A stretch of 42,268 nt of DNA from contig NZ_AJQE01000037.1 of assembly GCF_000261685.1 (NCBI RefSeq), positions 1-42,268 of the forward strand, in the 5' to 3' direction. A program made the position numbers and the translations under genes. The notes below the pieces were generated by a model. That model was not told where the DNA came from, made no database searches, and saw nothing but the letters and a program-made list of their open reading frames with translations. This stretch comes from Bradyrhizobium genomosp. I (2014) (GTDB taxonomy: Bacteria > Pseudomonadota > Alphaproteobacteria > Rhizobiales > Xanthobacteraceae). The first letter of the stretch is position 1. Every line of letters starts with the position of its first letter. This document shows, piece by piece, positions 26,604 through 35,409 of this stretch.

Positions 26604-28415
26604 TCAGCTATCCACCTTCAGCGCGGCGATGAACGCTTCCTGCGGGATGTCGACCTTGCCGAACTGCCGCATCTTCTTCTTGCCTTCCTTCTGCTTCTCC
26701 AGAAGTTTTCGTTTACGGGTGATGTCGCCGCCGTAACATTTCGCGGTGACGTCCTTGCGCAGCGCGCGCACCGTCTCGCGGGCGATCACCTTGCCGCCGA
26801 TCGCCGCCTGGATCGGGATCTGGAACATGTGCGGCGGGATCAGCTCCTTCATCTTCTCGACCATGGCGCGGCCGCGCCCCTCGGCGCGGGTGCGGTGGAC
26901 CAGCATGGAGAGCGCGTCGACCGGCTCGGCATTGACCAGGATCTGCATCTTGACGAGATCGGCCGGCTTGTAGTCGGTCAGGTGATAGTCGAACGAGGCG
27001 TAGCCCTTGGAGACCGACTTCAGGCGGTCGTAGAAGTCGAACACGACCTCGTTGAGCGGCAGATCGTATTTCACCATGGCGCGGGAGCCGACATAGGTCA
27101 GCTCCTTCTGCGAGCCGCGGCGGTCCTGGCACAGCTTCAGCACGCTGCCGAGATATTCGTCCGGCGTCATGATCGTCGCCTCGATCCAGGGCTCCTGGAT
27201 CTCCTCGATCTTGACCACGTCGGGCATGTCGACGGGATTGTGGATCTCGATCTCGGTGCCGTCGGTGAGCTTCATCTTGTAGATGACGCTCGGCGCCGTC
27301 GCGATCAGATTGAGGTCGAACTCGCGCGACAGCCGCTCCTGGATGATCTCGAGGTGCAACAGGCCGAGGAAGCCGCAGCGGAAGCCGAAGCCGAGCGCGG
27401 CGGAGGTTTCCATCTCGAAGGAGAAGCTGGCGTCGTTCAGCCGCAGCTTGCCCATGGCGGCGCGCAGCGTCTCGAAATCGTCGGCATCGACCGGGAACAG
27501 GCCGCAGAACACCACGGGAATCGCCGGCTTGAAACCCGGCAGCATTTCGGTGACCGGCTTCCTGTCGTCGGTGATGGTGTCGCCGACGCGGGTGTCGGCC
27601 ACTTCCTTGATCGCGGCGGTGATGAAGCCGATCTCGCCGGGGCCGAGCTCGTCGACCTGCTGCATCTTCGGCGTGAAGAAGCCGACGCGCTCGACATCGT
27701 AGGCCGCGCCGGTGCCCATCATGCGCACGCGCTGGCCCTTCTTCATGGTGCCGTCGACGATGCGCACCAGCACGACGACGCCGAGATAGACATCATACCA
27801 GCTGTCGACCAAAAGCGCCTTCAAGGTCGCGTCGCGATCGCCCTTCGGCGGCGGCAGGCGGGTGACGATGGCTTCCAGCACGTCGGGGACGCCGAGGCCG
27901 GTCTTGGCCGAGATCATCACCGCGTCGGAGGCGTCGATGCCGATGACGTCCTCGATCTGCTGCTTGACCTTCTCGGGCTCGGCGGCGGGCAGGTCGACCT
28001 TGTTCAGGACCGGGACGATCTCGTGATTGTTGTCGAGCGCCTGATAGACGTTGGCGAGCGTCTGCGCCTCGACGCCCTGGCTCGCGTCGACCACTAGCAG
28101 GGAACCTTCGCACGCCGCCAGCGACCGCGAGACTTCGTAGGCGAAGTCGACATGGCCGGGCGTGTCCATCAGGTTGAAGATGTAATCCTTGCCGTCCTTG
28201 GCGCGATACGAGAGGCGCACCGTCTGCGCCTTGATAGTGATGCCGCGCTCGCGCTCGATGTCCATGGAATCGAGCACCTGCTCCTTGCCCGCCATCTCGC
28301 GGTCGGAGAGGCCGCCGGTCATCTGGATCAGGCGGTCGGCCAGCGTCGATTTGCCATGGTCGATATGGGCGACGATGGAGAAATTGCGGATGTTGGAAAT
28401 GGGGACGGTCGTCAT
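26604..28415 (-). CDS. lepA: Elongation factor 4 (LepA), ribosomal back-translocase GTPase
   Basis: This translational GTPase of 603 residues acts on the ribosome. The G domain (1-190) has G1 [11 protein letters not shown]3 DTPGHVDF and G4 NKVDLPAA. Domains II (~195-290), III (~295-380) and V (~400-485) follow, and the LepA-specific C-terminal domain includes [29 protein letters not shown] and [22 protein letters not shown]. Length and all motifs are standard. The start at 28415 ([15 protein letters not shown]) is chosen over an upstream in-frame start at 28454. It is a single gene, divergent from the glycosyltransferase at 28531. Confidence 0.97.
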   Translation of the reverse strand: MTTVPISNIRNFSIVAHIDHGKSTLADRLIQMTGGLSDREMAGKEQVLDSMDIERERGITIKAQTVRLSYRAKDGKDYIFNLMDTPGHVDFAYEVSRSLAACEGSLLVVDASQGVEAQTLANVYQALDNNHEIVPVLNKVDLPAAEPEKVKQQIEDVIGIDASDAVMISAKTGLGVPDVLEAIVTRLPPPKGDRDATLKALLVDSWYDVYLGVVVLVRIVDGTMKKGQRVRMMGTGAAYDVERVGFFTPKMQQVDELGPGEIGFITAAIKEVADTRVGDTITDDRKPVTEMLPGFKPAIPVVFCGLFPVDADDFETLRAAMGKLRLNDASFSFEMETSAALGFGFRCGFLGLLHLEIIQERLSREFDLNLIATAPSVIYKMKLTDGTEIEIHNPVDMPDVVKIEEIQEPWIEATIMTPDEYLGSVLKLCQDRRGSQKELTYVGSRAMVKYDLPLNEVVFDFYDRLKSVSKGYASFDYHLTDYKPADLVKMQILVNAEPVDALSMLVHRTRAEGRGRAMVEKMKELIPPHMFQIPIQAAIGGKVIARETVRALRKDVTAKCYGGDITRKRKLLEKQKEGKKKMRQFGKVDIPQEAFIAALKVDS

Positions 28416-28530
28416 GGGCGCGGGATACCACTCACATCCCCGTGCGGCAACCATATTGCTGTATTTTCAGGGCCTTTCTTCACGCCAAGCTGATTCCAAG
28501 ACGGGCCAAAACGCGCTACGCAAACGCCCC

Positions 28531-30156
28531 ATGTCGACCACTTCTCTTCCCACGGCCAGAGCGCGGGCGAAGACCCGCTTGAGTTACGACCGCTTCCGGG
28601 CCTGGCTGGTTGCCTGCGCGATCCGGCCCGAGACGCGCCTCTGGCTGGTGATCCAGCTCGCCATCCTGCATGCGGTGCTCTGGACCTTCATCCTGATCAA
28701 TCTGAAGGCGGCGCAGGACGTTCACATGGACGTCGCAGAAGCCTATGGCTGGGGCCAGAAATTCCTCTGGGGCTACGGCAAGCATCCGCCGCTGTCGGGC
28801 TGGGTGGCCGGCCTCTGGTTCAAGGCGTTCCCGGCGGCGGACTGGGCGACCTATGCGCTCGCGATGGCGACGGTGAGCGTCGGCATGGTGATCTGCTGGC
28901 TCGTGAGCTTGCGCGTGGTGGATGCGCGGCGCGCGTTCCTCGTCGTGGTGATGATCGCGCTCTACCCGATCTTCAATTTCAAGGGTTTCAAGTACAACCC
29001 GGATCTGCTGCAGCTCGTCACCTTGCCGCTGCTCGTGCTTGCCTATCTCAACGCGTTCGAGAAGCGGAGCTGGCAGTCCGGCATCTGGCTCGGGCTTGCC
29101 GGCGCCTTGGCGCTGATGACCAAATATTGGGTGCTGACCATGATCGGCGCCATCGGCCTTGCCGCGCTGATCCATCCGGATCGCGCAAGATTCCTGCTGT
29201 CGCCGGCGCCGTGGGTGGCCATCGTGACGATGGTGCTGACGATGATCCCGCACGTCGTCTGGCTGGCGGATGCGCATTTCGTGCCGCTGACCTATGCCGG
29301 CGACACCTACAGCCTCCAGGACAAAAGCGAGGTGCATCAGCTCGTCGCCGGCTACTTCGTGCATAATTTCGCGCTGCTGGCGCTGCCGGTGGCGCTCGCG
29401 GCGCTGGCCATGGCGCTGGTGCCGCCTTGGGCCAGGTTGCTGCTGCGCGCTCCCTTGCGCATCGTCACGCGTGCCTGGGCGCGCGGCGGAAATTCCGGCG
29501 TCAATCTCCCGCAGGCGCTCAACGTCTGGATCATCCAGATCATCGTCGCCTTCGGCCCGCCGCTCGGCGCGCTGGTCTTCAGCATCTACATGAAGACCGA
29601 TTGGGGCATCTCGCTGTTCTTCCTGGTCCCGCTCGCGCTGGTCGCGATTCCCGCGTTGCGGGTGCAGGGCGCCGCGCTGTTCAACATCGCCGCGATCTGG
29701 CTCGTGCTCAGCGCCGCGACGCTGGCCGCCTCGCCCTGGATCGCCGCACGCGAGATGGCGGCCAATGCCGGCAACACCGCGACCTATGGCGCGCGCTCGG
29801 AGCTGGCGCGCGAACTGACCCAGGCCTGGCACGCGCGCTTCGCTTCGCGCTGGGCCGTCGTCGTGGGAACGATGGAAACGATACAGCCGATGGTGTTCTA
29901 CAGCCCCGATCACCCCAGCCCGTTCACGCCGAACGAAGCCTGGGCTTCCGGGCTGACCTCGCTCGACGACGTCAAGAGATACGGCTTCATCGGCGTGTTC
30001 GATGCGACCGACGAACGCCTGCCGAAGCTCGAGAAATGGGTGTCCGAGACCGCGCCGAATGCCGAGCGCATCGTGATGACGACGCGCCGCTTCACCCACG
30101 GCAAGGCCGGTCCGTCGATGAGCTGGAACGTCTACATCGCGCCGCCGGCGAAGTGA
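28531..30156 (+). CDS. ArnT/PMT-type glycosyltransferase family 39 membrane protein
   Basis: This polytopic membrane protein of 541 residues has about ten hydrophobic helices. The first periplasmic loop carries MDVAEAYGWGQKF and YGKHPPLSGW, the acidic Asp/Glu and KHPPL signature of the GT-C (PMT_2/ArnT) family that moves sugars from polyprenyl-phosphate donors. A ~140-residue soluble C-terminal part (~400-541) ends SMSWNVYIAPPAK. The acceptor is probably an envelope glycan or lipid A (inference). The start at 28531 (MSTTSLPT) is the ATG preceding the first plausible residues. Only 115 bases separate its start from the divergent lepA start. Confidence 0.88.
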   Translation: MSTTSLPTARARAKTRLSYDRFRAWLVACAIRPETRLWLVIQLAILHAVLWTFILINLKAAQDVHMDVAEAYGWGQKFLWGYGKHPPLSGWVAGLWFKAFPAADWATYALAMATVSVGMVICWLVSLRVVDARRAFLVVVMIALYPIFNFKGFKYNPDLLQLVTLPLLVLAYLNAFEKRSWQSGIWLGLAGALALMTKYWVLTMIGAIGLAALIHPDRARFLLSPAPWVAIVTMVLTMIPHVVWLADAHFVPLTYAGDTYSLQDKSEVHQLVAGYFVHNFALLALPVALAALAMALVPPWARLLLRAPLRIVTRAWARGGNSGVNLPQALNVWIIQIIVAFGPPLGALVFSIYMKTDWGISLFFLVPLALVAIPALRVQGAALFNIAAIWLVLSAATLAASPWIAAREMAANAGNTATYGARSELARELTQAWHARFASRWAVVVGTMETIQPMVFYSPDHPSPFTPNEAWASGLTSLDDVKRYGFIGVFDATDERLPKLEKWVSETAPNAERIVMTTRRFTHGKAGPSMSWNVYIAPPAK

Positions 30157-30161
30157 GGATT

Positions 30162-30266
30162 ATTGTCGTTCCGGGGCACGCGAAGCGTGAGCTACGGTGC
30201 GCATTTGCGCACCTGAGAACCTCGAGATTCCGGGGTCGATGCTGCGCATCGCCCCGGAATGACAAT
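30162..30266. repeat. Dispersed palindromic repeat, family B copy 1
   Basis: The ends are inverted repeats (ATTGTCGTTCCGGGGC and GCCCCGGAATGACAAT, one mismatch). The inner part GTGCGCATTTGCGCACCTGAG carries its own hairpin (TGCGCA/TGCGCA). The same layout, inverted, is at 40711-40834. It lies between convergent stop codons of the glycosyltransferase and HPr genes, where it may also end transcription. Confidence 0.8.
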
Positions 30267-30271
30267 CGGGC

Positions 30272-30589
30272 CTAAGTCCCTTCCTCGTTGAACTTGCTCT
30301 CGACGAGCTCGGTGATCGCCGCGAGCGCGGCTTCGGCATCCGTGCCGGCGGCGGCCACAGTGATCGTCGTGCCGGGACCAGCGGCGAGCATCATCAGGCC
30401 CATGATCGAGGTGCCGCCGACGGTCTCGCCGCCGCGCGTCACCCACACCTGCGCATCGAAGCGCTCCACCGCCTGGACGAATTTCGCGGAGGCGCGGGCG
30501 TGCAGGCCGCGCTTGTTGACGATCAGGAGATCCTTGGAGATCGCGCCAGCGGGCACGCCGGTTCCCGCTTGTGGCGCCTCGCCACTCAT
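30272..30589 (-). CDS. ptsH: HPr phosphocarrier protein of the regulatory PTS
   Basis: This small cytosolic protein of 105 residues carries the phospho-accepting His30 in NKRGLHARASAKF (equivalent to His15). It also has the regulatory Ser61 in GGTSIMGLMML (equivalent to Ser46), the site used by HPr kinase encoded in this cluster. It has a ~15-residue N-terminal extension relative to E. coli HPr. In Rhizobiales this NPr-like HPr relays phosphate from EI-Ntr to EIIA proteins rather than to sugar permeases. Its start overlaps the EIIA stop by four bases (ATGA), so it is the last gene of the chvI-chvG-hprK-EIIA-ptsH cluster. Confidence 0.94.
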   Translation of the reverse strand: MSGEAPQAGTGVPAGAISKDLLIVNKRGLHARASAKFVQAVERFDAQVWVTRGGETVGGTSIMGLMMLAAGPGTTITVAAAGTDAEAALAAITELVESKFNEEGT

Positions 30590-30987
30590 TTGCCGGCGAG
30601 CACGCGGCTGGCGATGGTGACGTATTTGCGGCCCGCTTCCTGGGCCATCGCGATCGCGTCCGGCAGCGGCCGCTCCTCGCGAACCTTGGCGAGCTTCACC
30701 AGCATGGGAAGATTGATGCCCGCGAGCACTTCGACCTTGGGGCGGCTCATGCAGGATATTGCAAGGTTCGAGGGCGTGCCGCCGAACATGTCGGTAAGGA
30801 TCGCAACGCCGTCACCGGAATCGACGCGATTGACCGCCTCGATGATGTCGCTTCGACAGAGATCGGAATCATCTTCGGCGCCGATCGTGATCGCTTCGAT
30901 TTGCTTTTGTGGACCCATGACATGTTCAAGCGCCGCCTTGAATTCGTCGGCAAGGCGCCCGTGGGTCACAAGTACTAGACCAATCAT
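30586..30987 (-). CDS. PTS EIIA component, mannose family (EIIA-Man)
   Basis: This cytosolic protein of 133 residues has the EIIA-Man fold. The phosphorylated His9 sits in MIGLVLVTHGRLADEF, with LTDMFGGTPSNLA at the second signature and VLAGINLPMLVKL downstream. No EIIB, EIIC or EIID sugar permease is present, so the protein is regulatory, as known for Rhizobiales. The start at 30987 has GAGGAG ahead; the in-frame ATG at 31044 is rejected. It overlaps ptsH by four bases and follows hprK after 133 bases. Confidence 0.93.
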   Translation of the reverse strand: MIGLVLVTHGRLADEFKAALEHVMGPQKQIEAITIGAEDDSDLCRSDIIEAVNRVDSGDGVAILTDMFGGTPSNLAISCMSRPKVEVLAGINLPMLVKLAKVREERPLPDAIAMAQEAGRKYVTIASRVLAGK

Positions 30988-31120
30988 CGGAAAACTCCTC
31001 GCGGGCGCTTTTGGTGCACCGCACGAACGCGCCACTTTGACCATCCAGAGCCCCCGCGCAAGAGGGGATGTTGCGTATCTCCCTGAATATAGACGGATGG
31101 ATAAGGGGAGCTGCGCCGGT

Positions 31121-31660
31121 CTATTCGGTCGCGATAGTGAGGTTCATATGGTTACCATTTCCCTTCAAACAATCGCCGGAAGGATTAACGGAAGATGAAC
31201 TCTTGGTAGTGGTCAAGGCCGCAACAACCAAGGGGAGGGGCGAATGGTCGCGCCCGACGGGAATTCGCGGTATTTCGACACCGGAAATGCTGGTTTTCAA
31301 CGATTCCGCCGCAGGCAGGCGCTCCGCGTCGGCGGCGTCCAGATCGACCACGAGACCGACGGTCGCATGCTCCACGAAGTCGCAGCGGCGGATTCCCAGG
31401 CCCCGGATCTCGATCAGGCCGGCCAATACCGGCGCGGGGCGGACCTCAATTTCATGGCCGACTGTCGCCAGATGGACACGGTCATCACCGACCAGAACGG
31501 CCCTTTCGACCACGCCCGAGCGGCCCGCCATGATCAGATCAAAGGCAAGCCGCGACTTGCCGGAGCCCGAGGGCCCGCGGATCAGCACGGCAAAAGCCCC
31601 GACCTTGACTGCGGAGGCGTGAACGCTGGGCCCGCCATCGTTCAAACTACCTTGGCTCAT
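31121..31660 (-). CDS. hprK: HPr kinase/phosphorylase, short alphaproteobacterial form
   Basis: This cytosolic protein of 179 residues corresponds to the catalytic half of Gram-positive HPrK (about 310 residues) and lacks its N-terminal domain, as usual in alphaproteobacteria. The P-loop GPSGSGKSRLAFDLI is at about residues 29-43, the VGDDRVHL segment follows, and the HPrK signature is LIEIRGLGIRR. It would phosphorylate the Ser of HPr and reverse this under different energy states. The ATG overlaps the chvG stop (ATGA), coupling the kinase to the two-component sensor. The C-terminus (CLKGNGNHMNLTIATE) is longer and less conserved than the core. Confidence 0.92.
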   Translation of the reverse strand: MSQGSLNDGGPSVHASAVKVGAFAVLIRGPSGSGKSRLAFDLIMAGRSGVVERAVLVGDDRVHLATVGHEIEVRPAPVLAGLIEIRGLGIRRCDFVEHATVGLVVDLDAADAERLPAAESLKTSISGVEIPRIPVGRDHSPLPLVVAALTTTKSSSSVNPSGDCLKGNGNHMNLTIATE

Positions 31661-33453
31661 AGCGCCGGCAGCCTGACCACGAAGCGCGCGCCGGCAATGG
31701 TCGGAGCGCCGTCGGCATCCAGTGGGCCGGGACGGTTCTCCGCCCAGATGCGTCCGCCATGGGCTTCGATGATCTGCTTGGAGATCGACAGGCCGAGGCC
31801 GGAGTTCTGGCCAAAACCCTGATGCGGACGGTCGGTGTAGAAACGCTCGAAGATGCGCTCCAGCGCGTCGTCGCGAATGCCGGGGCCGTCGTCGTCGACC
31901 ACGATCTCGATCTCGCCACGCGCGCGGCGGCAAGCGAGGCGCACCTTGCTGCCGGCTTCCGAGAACGATTGTGCGTTGGAGAGAAGGTTGGAGACCACCT
32001 GCCCGAGCCGCGAATCGTGGCCGGTCACGGCGAAGGCGTCGGTGGGGCTGCGGCCCTCGAAGCGCGTCTCGACCGCGACGTCGTGGCCGAGCTTGGTTTC
32101 ATTGGCGACTGACGCCAGCGTCGTCAGCAGGCGGCGCAGGTCGACCGGTATCGCGTCCTGGCGCTGCAATTCGGCATCGAGGCGGCTGGCGTCGGAGATG
32201 TCGGAGATCAGCCGGTCGAGCCGCTTGACGTCGTGCTCGATCACCTCGAGCAGGCGCGCGCGGCTGGTCTCGTTGCGCGCAAGCGGCAGCGTCTCGACCG
32301 CCGAGCGCAGCGACGTCAGCGGGTTCTTCAATTCATGGGCGACGTCGGCGGCAAACATCTCGATCGCCTCGATGCGGCTGTAGAGCGCGCTGGTCATGTC
32401 GCGCAGCGCGCCGGAGAGGTGGCCGATCTCGTCGCGGCGGCGCGTGAAATCGGGAATCTCGATGCGGGCCTTGATGCGGCGGCGGACGCGCTCGGCGCTG
32501 TCGGCGAGCCGGCGCACGGGCCCGGCGATCGTGCTCGCGAGCAACAGCGACAGCATGATCATGACGGCGGCGGCGACGCCGCCGACCTTCAGGATGGCGA
32601 GGCGCTCGGCGGTGACCATCTGGTCGATGTCGTCGCCTTGCGTCGACAGCATCAAGGCGCCATGGATCGCGCGCGAGCGCAGCACAGGGACCGCGACCGA
32701 CACGATCACCTCGCCGCGCGCATTGACCCGCACCATCGAGCGCTTCTGGCCCTGAAGCGCGTCGCTCACCTCCGCATAGCCATTGCCGTTCTCGGGCCCG
32801 AGCTCGCGATAGAGCGGCAGGTCGCCGCGGTTCAGCCAGGTGCGCACCGCGACCATGCCGCGCTCGACGATACCGGGCTTCTCGGCCGGCGGCGGCAGGT
32901 CGTAGCGCAGCACGTTTTCGAGATTGCGGCTGTCGACCAGCAGGCTGCCGTTCGGGTCGTAGATGCGGGCGCGCGTCTTGGTCGGCGAGATCAGCGTGCG
33001 CAGCACCGGCGCCACGCGCTCCGGATTGATCGGGAAGTCCAGGGGCGAATATTCGTCTGGGCCGCCATAGGTCTCGCCCGGCTTGAGGTCGAGCAGCCGG
33101 TCGGGGTCGATGGTGATCGCGTTGGTCTGCACGGTCGCGGAGGCCGCGATCGCGCCGGCGATGATCTCGGCCTGCACCAAAAGGCTCTGCGCGCGCGCAT
33201 CGATCAGGCCGGCGCGGAATTGCGACAGATACAGGATGCTCGCCACCAGCGCGACGAGACCGGCGAGGTTGAGCGAGACGATGCGGCGGGTCAGGCTCGA
33301 GAAGGACAGCGCAAAGAAGAACTGCCCGGCGCGCTTTACCCAGTTCAGCGGCCGCCAGCCCTGCGGCTTGTCATCGGCGACGTGCTCCGGAACGCCGTCG
33401 GATGCGATATCCCCGGCGCTCTGGTTTGGATCAGGCTGCGTTCGGTCAAGCAA
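31657..33453 (-). CDS. chvG: Sensor histidine kinase ChvG (ExoS/BvrS type), TTG start
   Basis: This 598-residue inner-membrane kinase has two transmembrane helices (~57-77 and ~290-310) bracketing a periplasmic sensor of about 210 residues. A HAMP segment (~311-360) follows, then the H-box MFAADVAHELKNPLTS with His373, and the ATPase domain with LGQVVSNLLSNA, VDDDGPGI and GQNSGLGLSI. In Rhizobiales ChvG responds to acid or envelope stress and phosphorylates ChvI. No ATG is available: a TAA lies two codons upstream of the TTG at 33453 and the next in-frame ATG would remove the first membrane helix, so TTG is the probable start. The ribosome-binding site is poor. A 200-base gap with a palindromic repeat separates it from chvI. 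Confidence 0.94.
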   Translation of the reverse strand: MLDRTQPDPNQSAGDIASDGVPEHVADDKPQGWRPLNWVKRAGQFFFALSFSSLTRRIVSLNLAGLVALVASILYLSQFRAGLIDARAQSLLVQAEIIAGAIAASATVQTNAITIDPDRLLDLKPGETYGGPDEYSPLDFPINPERVAPVLRTLISPTKTRARIYDPNGSLLVDSRNLENVLRYDLPPPAEKPGIVERGMVAVRTWLNRGDLPLYRELGPENGNGYAEVSDALQGQKRSMVRVNARGEVIVSVAVPVLRSRAIHGALMLSTQGDDIDQMVTAERLAILKVGGVAAAVMIMLSLLLASTIAGPVRRLADSAERVRRRIKARIEIPDFTRRRDEIGHLSGALRDMTSALYSRIEAIEMFAADVAHELKNPLTSLRSAVETLPLARNETSRARLLEVIEHDVKRLDRLISDISDASRLDAELQRQDAIPVDLRRLLTTLASVANETKLGHDVAVETRFEGRSPTDAFAVTGHDSRLGQVVSNLLSNAQSFSEAGSKVRLACRRARGEIEIVVDDDGPGIRDDALERIFERFYTDRPHQGFGQNSGLGLSISKQIIEAHGGRIWAENRPGPLDADGAPTIAGARFVVRLPAL

Positions 33454-33500
33454 TGCTTACGCCCGCGTTAGGACAGCTTGCGAGAAGGTCCCCGCATCCT

Positions 33501-33588
33501 AGAGCATGATCCGGAAAAGTGTGTAGCGGTTTTCCGAAAAGATCATGCTCAAACGATAACCTGAAGCGCGATGATCTCATCGCGCTTT
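33501..33588. repeat. Bipartite palindromic repeat, family A copy 2, inside the chvI-chvG gap
   Basis: An inverted copy of the element at 5530-5624. The first hairpin pairs CATGATC/CGGAAAA with TTTTCCG/GATCATG. The second pairs AGCGCGATGA with TCATCGCGCT. It lies between two genes expected to be co-transcribed, so both hairpins would appear in the mRNA. Confidence 0.85.
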
Positions 33589-33652
33589 GGAGCGATCGCG
33601 GTCCCGATGGAATCGGAACCGGCGATGCTCTCGTCGCGAAGCTGGGTGAGCT

Positions 33653-34354
33653 TCAGGCTTCCTTGAAACGGTAGCCGACGCCGTAAAGCGTCTCGATCAT
33701 CTCGAACTCGTTGTCGACCACCTTGAACTTCTTGCGCAGCCGCTTGATGTGGCTGTCGATGGTGCGGTCGTCGACGTAGACCTGGTCGTCATAGGCGGCG
33801 TCCATCAGCGCGTTGCGGCTCTTCACCACGCCGGGCCGGGTCGCGAGCGCCTGCAGGATCAGGAATTCGGTGACGGTCAGCGTCACCGGCTCGTTCTTCC
33901 AGGTACAGGTATGGCGTTCCGGATCCATGCGCAGCAGGCCGCGGTCGAGCGCCTTGGCGTCGTTCTCCTTCGGCGCGACGGTCGGGTCCTTCGGCGCCGA
34001 CCGGCGCAGCACCGCCTTGACGCGTTCGACGAGGAGGCGCTGCGAGAACGGTTTGCGGATGAAGTCGTCGGCGCCCATCTTGAGGCCGAACAGCTCGTCG
34101 ATCTCCTCGTCCTTCGAGGTGAGGAAGATCACCGGCAGGTCGGATTTCTGCCTGAGACGGCGCAGCGTCTCCATGCCGTCCATGCGCGGCATCTTGATGT
34201 CGAGGATGGCAAGATCGGGCTGGGTGGTGCGGAAGCCGTCGAGCGCGGAGGCGCCGTCGGTGTAAGTCATGATGCGGTAGCCTTCGGCTTCCAGCGCGAT
34301 CGAGACGGATGTGAGAATGTTGCGGTCGTCGTCGACCAAAGCGATTGTGGGCAT
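33653..34354 (-). CDS. chvI: Response regulator ChvI (OmpR family)
   Basis: This cytosolic regulator of 233 residues has a receiver domain (1-120) with acidic pocket DDD at 8-10, phospho-acceptor Asp52 in [13 protein letters not shown], Thr in FLTSKDEE and Lys in FIRKPFS. An OmpR winged helix (~140-230) follows with [29 protein letters not shown] and TLYGVGYRF. It is the partner of ChvG and in relatives controls envelope, exopolysaccharide and host-interaction genes. It is the first gene of the cluster; the divergent gene begins at 34569, so the promoter is in the ~210-base gap. Confidence 0.95.
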   Translation of the reverse strand: MPTIALVDDDRNILTSVSIALEAEGYRIMTYTDGASALDGFRTTQPDLAILDIKMPRMDGMETLRRLRQKSDLPVIFLTSKDEEIDELFGLKMGADDFIRKPFSQRLLVERVKAVLRRSAPKDPTVAPKENDAKALDRGLLRMDPERHTCTWKNEPVTLTVTEFLILQALATRPGVVKSRNALMDAAYDDQVYVDDRTIDSHIKRLRKKFKVVDNEFEMIETLYGVGYRFKEA

Positions 34355-34568
34355 GAGCCTCTGCTTTCTGCTTTCCGTTTGGGTCGTGGCTTGAAACGGC
34401 GAGCAATCCAGTGATGCGCCGCATACATGGGTGCCAAAGTTGGCGTTCGAACCTTGTCACCGAGCAATGCAAGCTGGGCTGAAGTGTGACCAAGTTCCAC
34501 GAAACACGGCAGATTCGCCGCGTCTCGACCCATAACCGGGCCCCGGTTTACCCGAAAAAAGGCCCCCC

Positions 34569-35345
34569 ATGCAACCACCTGACCCGAGAAAGCCGATGCA
34601 ACCGACTCGCAATTTCGACCCCGGAACGCTCGCCAAATCGCTCCTGCGGCGATCCCGGCAAGGAGCCCTGGCGACGCTGATGGTCGGCAGCGGTGATCCC
34701 TATTGCTCCCTGGTCAACCTCGCCAGCCACCCCGATGGCTCGCCGATCCTCCTGATCTCGCGCCTGGCCGTGCATACCCGGAACATCCTCGCGGACCCCA
34801 GGGTCTCGCTGATGCTCGACGAGCGCGTGGCCGGCGATCCCCTCGAAGGCGCGCGGATCATGCTGTCAGGCCGGGCGGAGGAGGCCGATACCGACAAGGA
34901 TCTGCTTCAGCGGCGGTATCTAAGTGCCCATCCCTCGGCCGAGGGCTTTGTTTCGTTTAAGGATTTCTCCTTCTTCCGGATCCGACCCACGGGAACTCAT
35001 CTGGTCGCGGGCTTCGGCCGGATCGTCGACCTCACGCCTGATCAGTTCCTCACGGACCTTACCGGAGCAGATGATCTGCTCGCGGCCGAAGCGAGCGCCG
35101 TCGAGCACATGAACGCCGACCATCGCGACGCCATGAATCTCTATGCAACAAAGCTCCTCGAAGCCGTCGAGGGCGACTGGCGCTGCACCGGCTGTGACCC
35201 TGACGGCCTCGACATGCAGGACGACCAAATCACACTGCGGCTGGACTTTCCCGAGCGTGTGACGGATGGCACGGCGCTGCGCAAGATGCTGGTCCGCCTC
35301 GCTGGCGAAGCGCGCATGAAGATGGACCAGGGCACCACGACTTGA
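34569..35345 (+). CDS. HugZ-like FMN-binding split-barrel protein with DUF2470
   Basis: This cytosolic protein of 258 residues has two parts. The first is a pyridoxamine-phosphate-oxidase-like split barrel (~15-160, GALATLMVGSGDPYCSLVNLA). The second is a C-terminal DUF2470 domain (~175-255, EASAVEHMNADHRDAMNLYA). This pairing is typical of HugZ/HutZ-type heme-utilisation proteins, which bind and degrade heme; the His-rich EHMNADH segment sits where such proteins contact heme. No heme importer is nearby, so the role may be general redox. The start may be the ATG at 34569 or at 34596 (GAGAAAG ahead). It is divergent from chvI. Confidence 0.82.
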   Translation: MQPPDPRKPMQPTRNFDPGTLAKSLLRRSRQGALATLMVGSGDPYCSLVNLASHPDGSPILLISRLAVHTRNILADPRVSLMLDERVAGDPLEGARIMLSGRAEEADTDKDLLQRRYLSAHPSAEGFVSFKDFSFFRIRPTGTHLVAGFGRIVDLTPDQFLTDLTGADDLLAAEASAVEHMNADHRDAMNLYATKLLEAVEGDWRCTGCDPDGLDMQDDQITLRLDFPERVTDGTALRKMLVRLAGEARMKMDQGTTT

Positions 35346-35409
35346 ACGCCGTTACCCGTCGCTGCGACCCATGACCGTGATGGTTTTCGGGCTCGCAGCG
35401 AGAGGGGTC

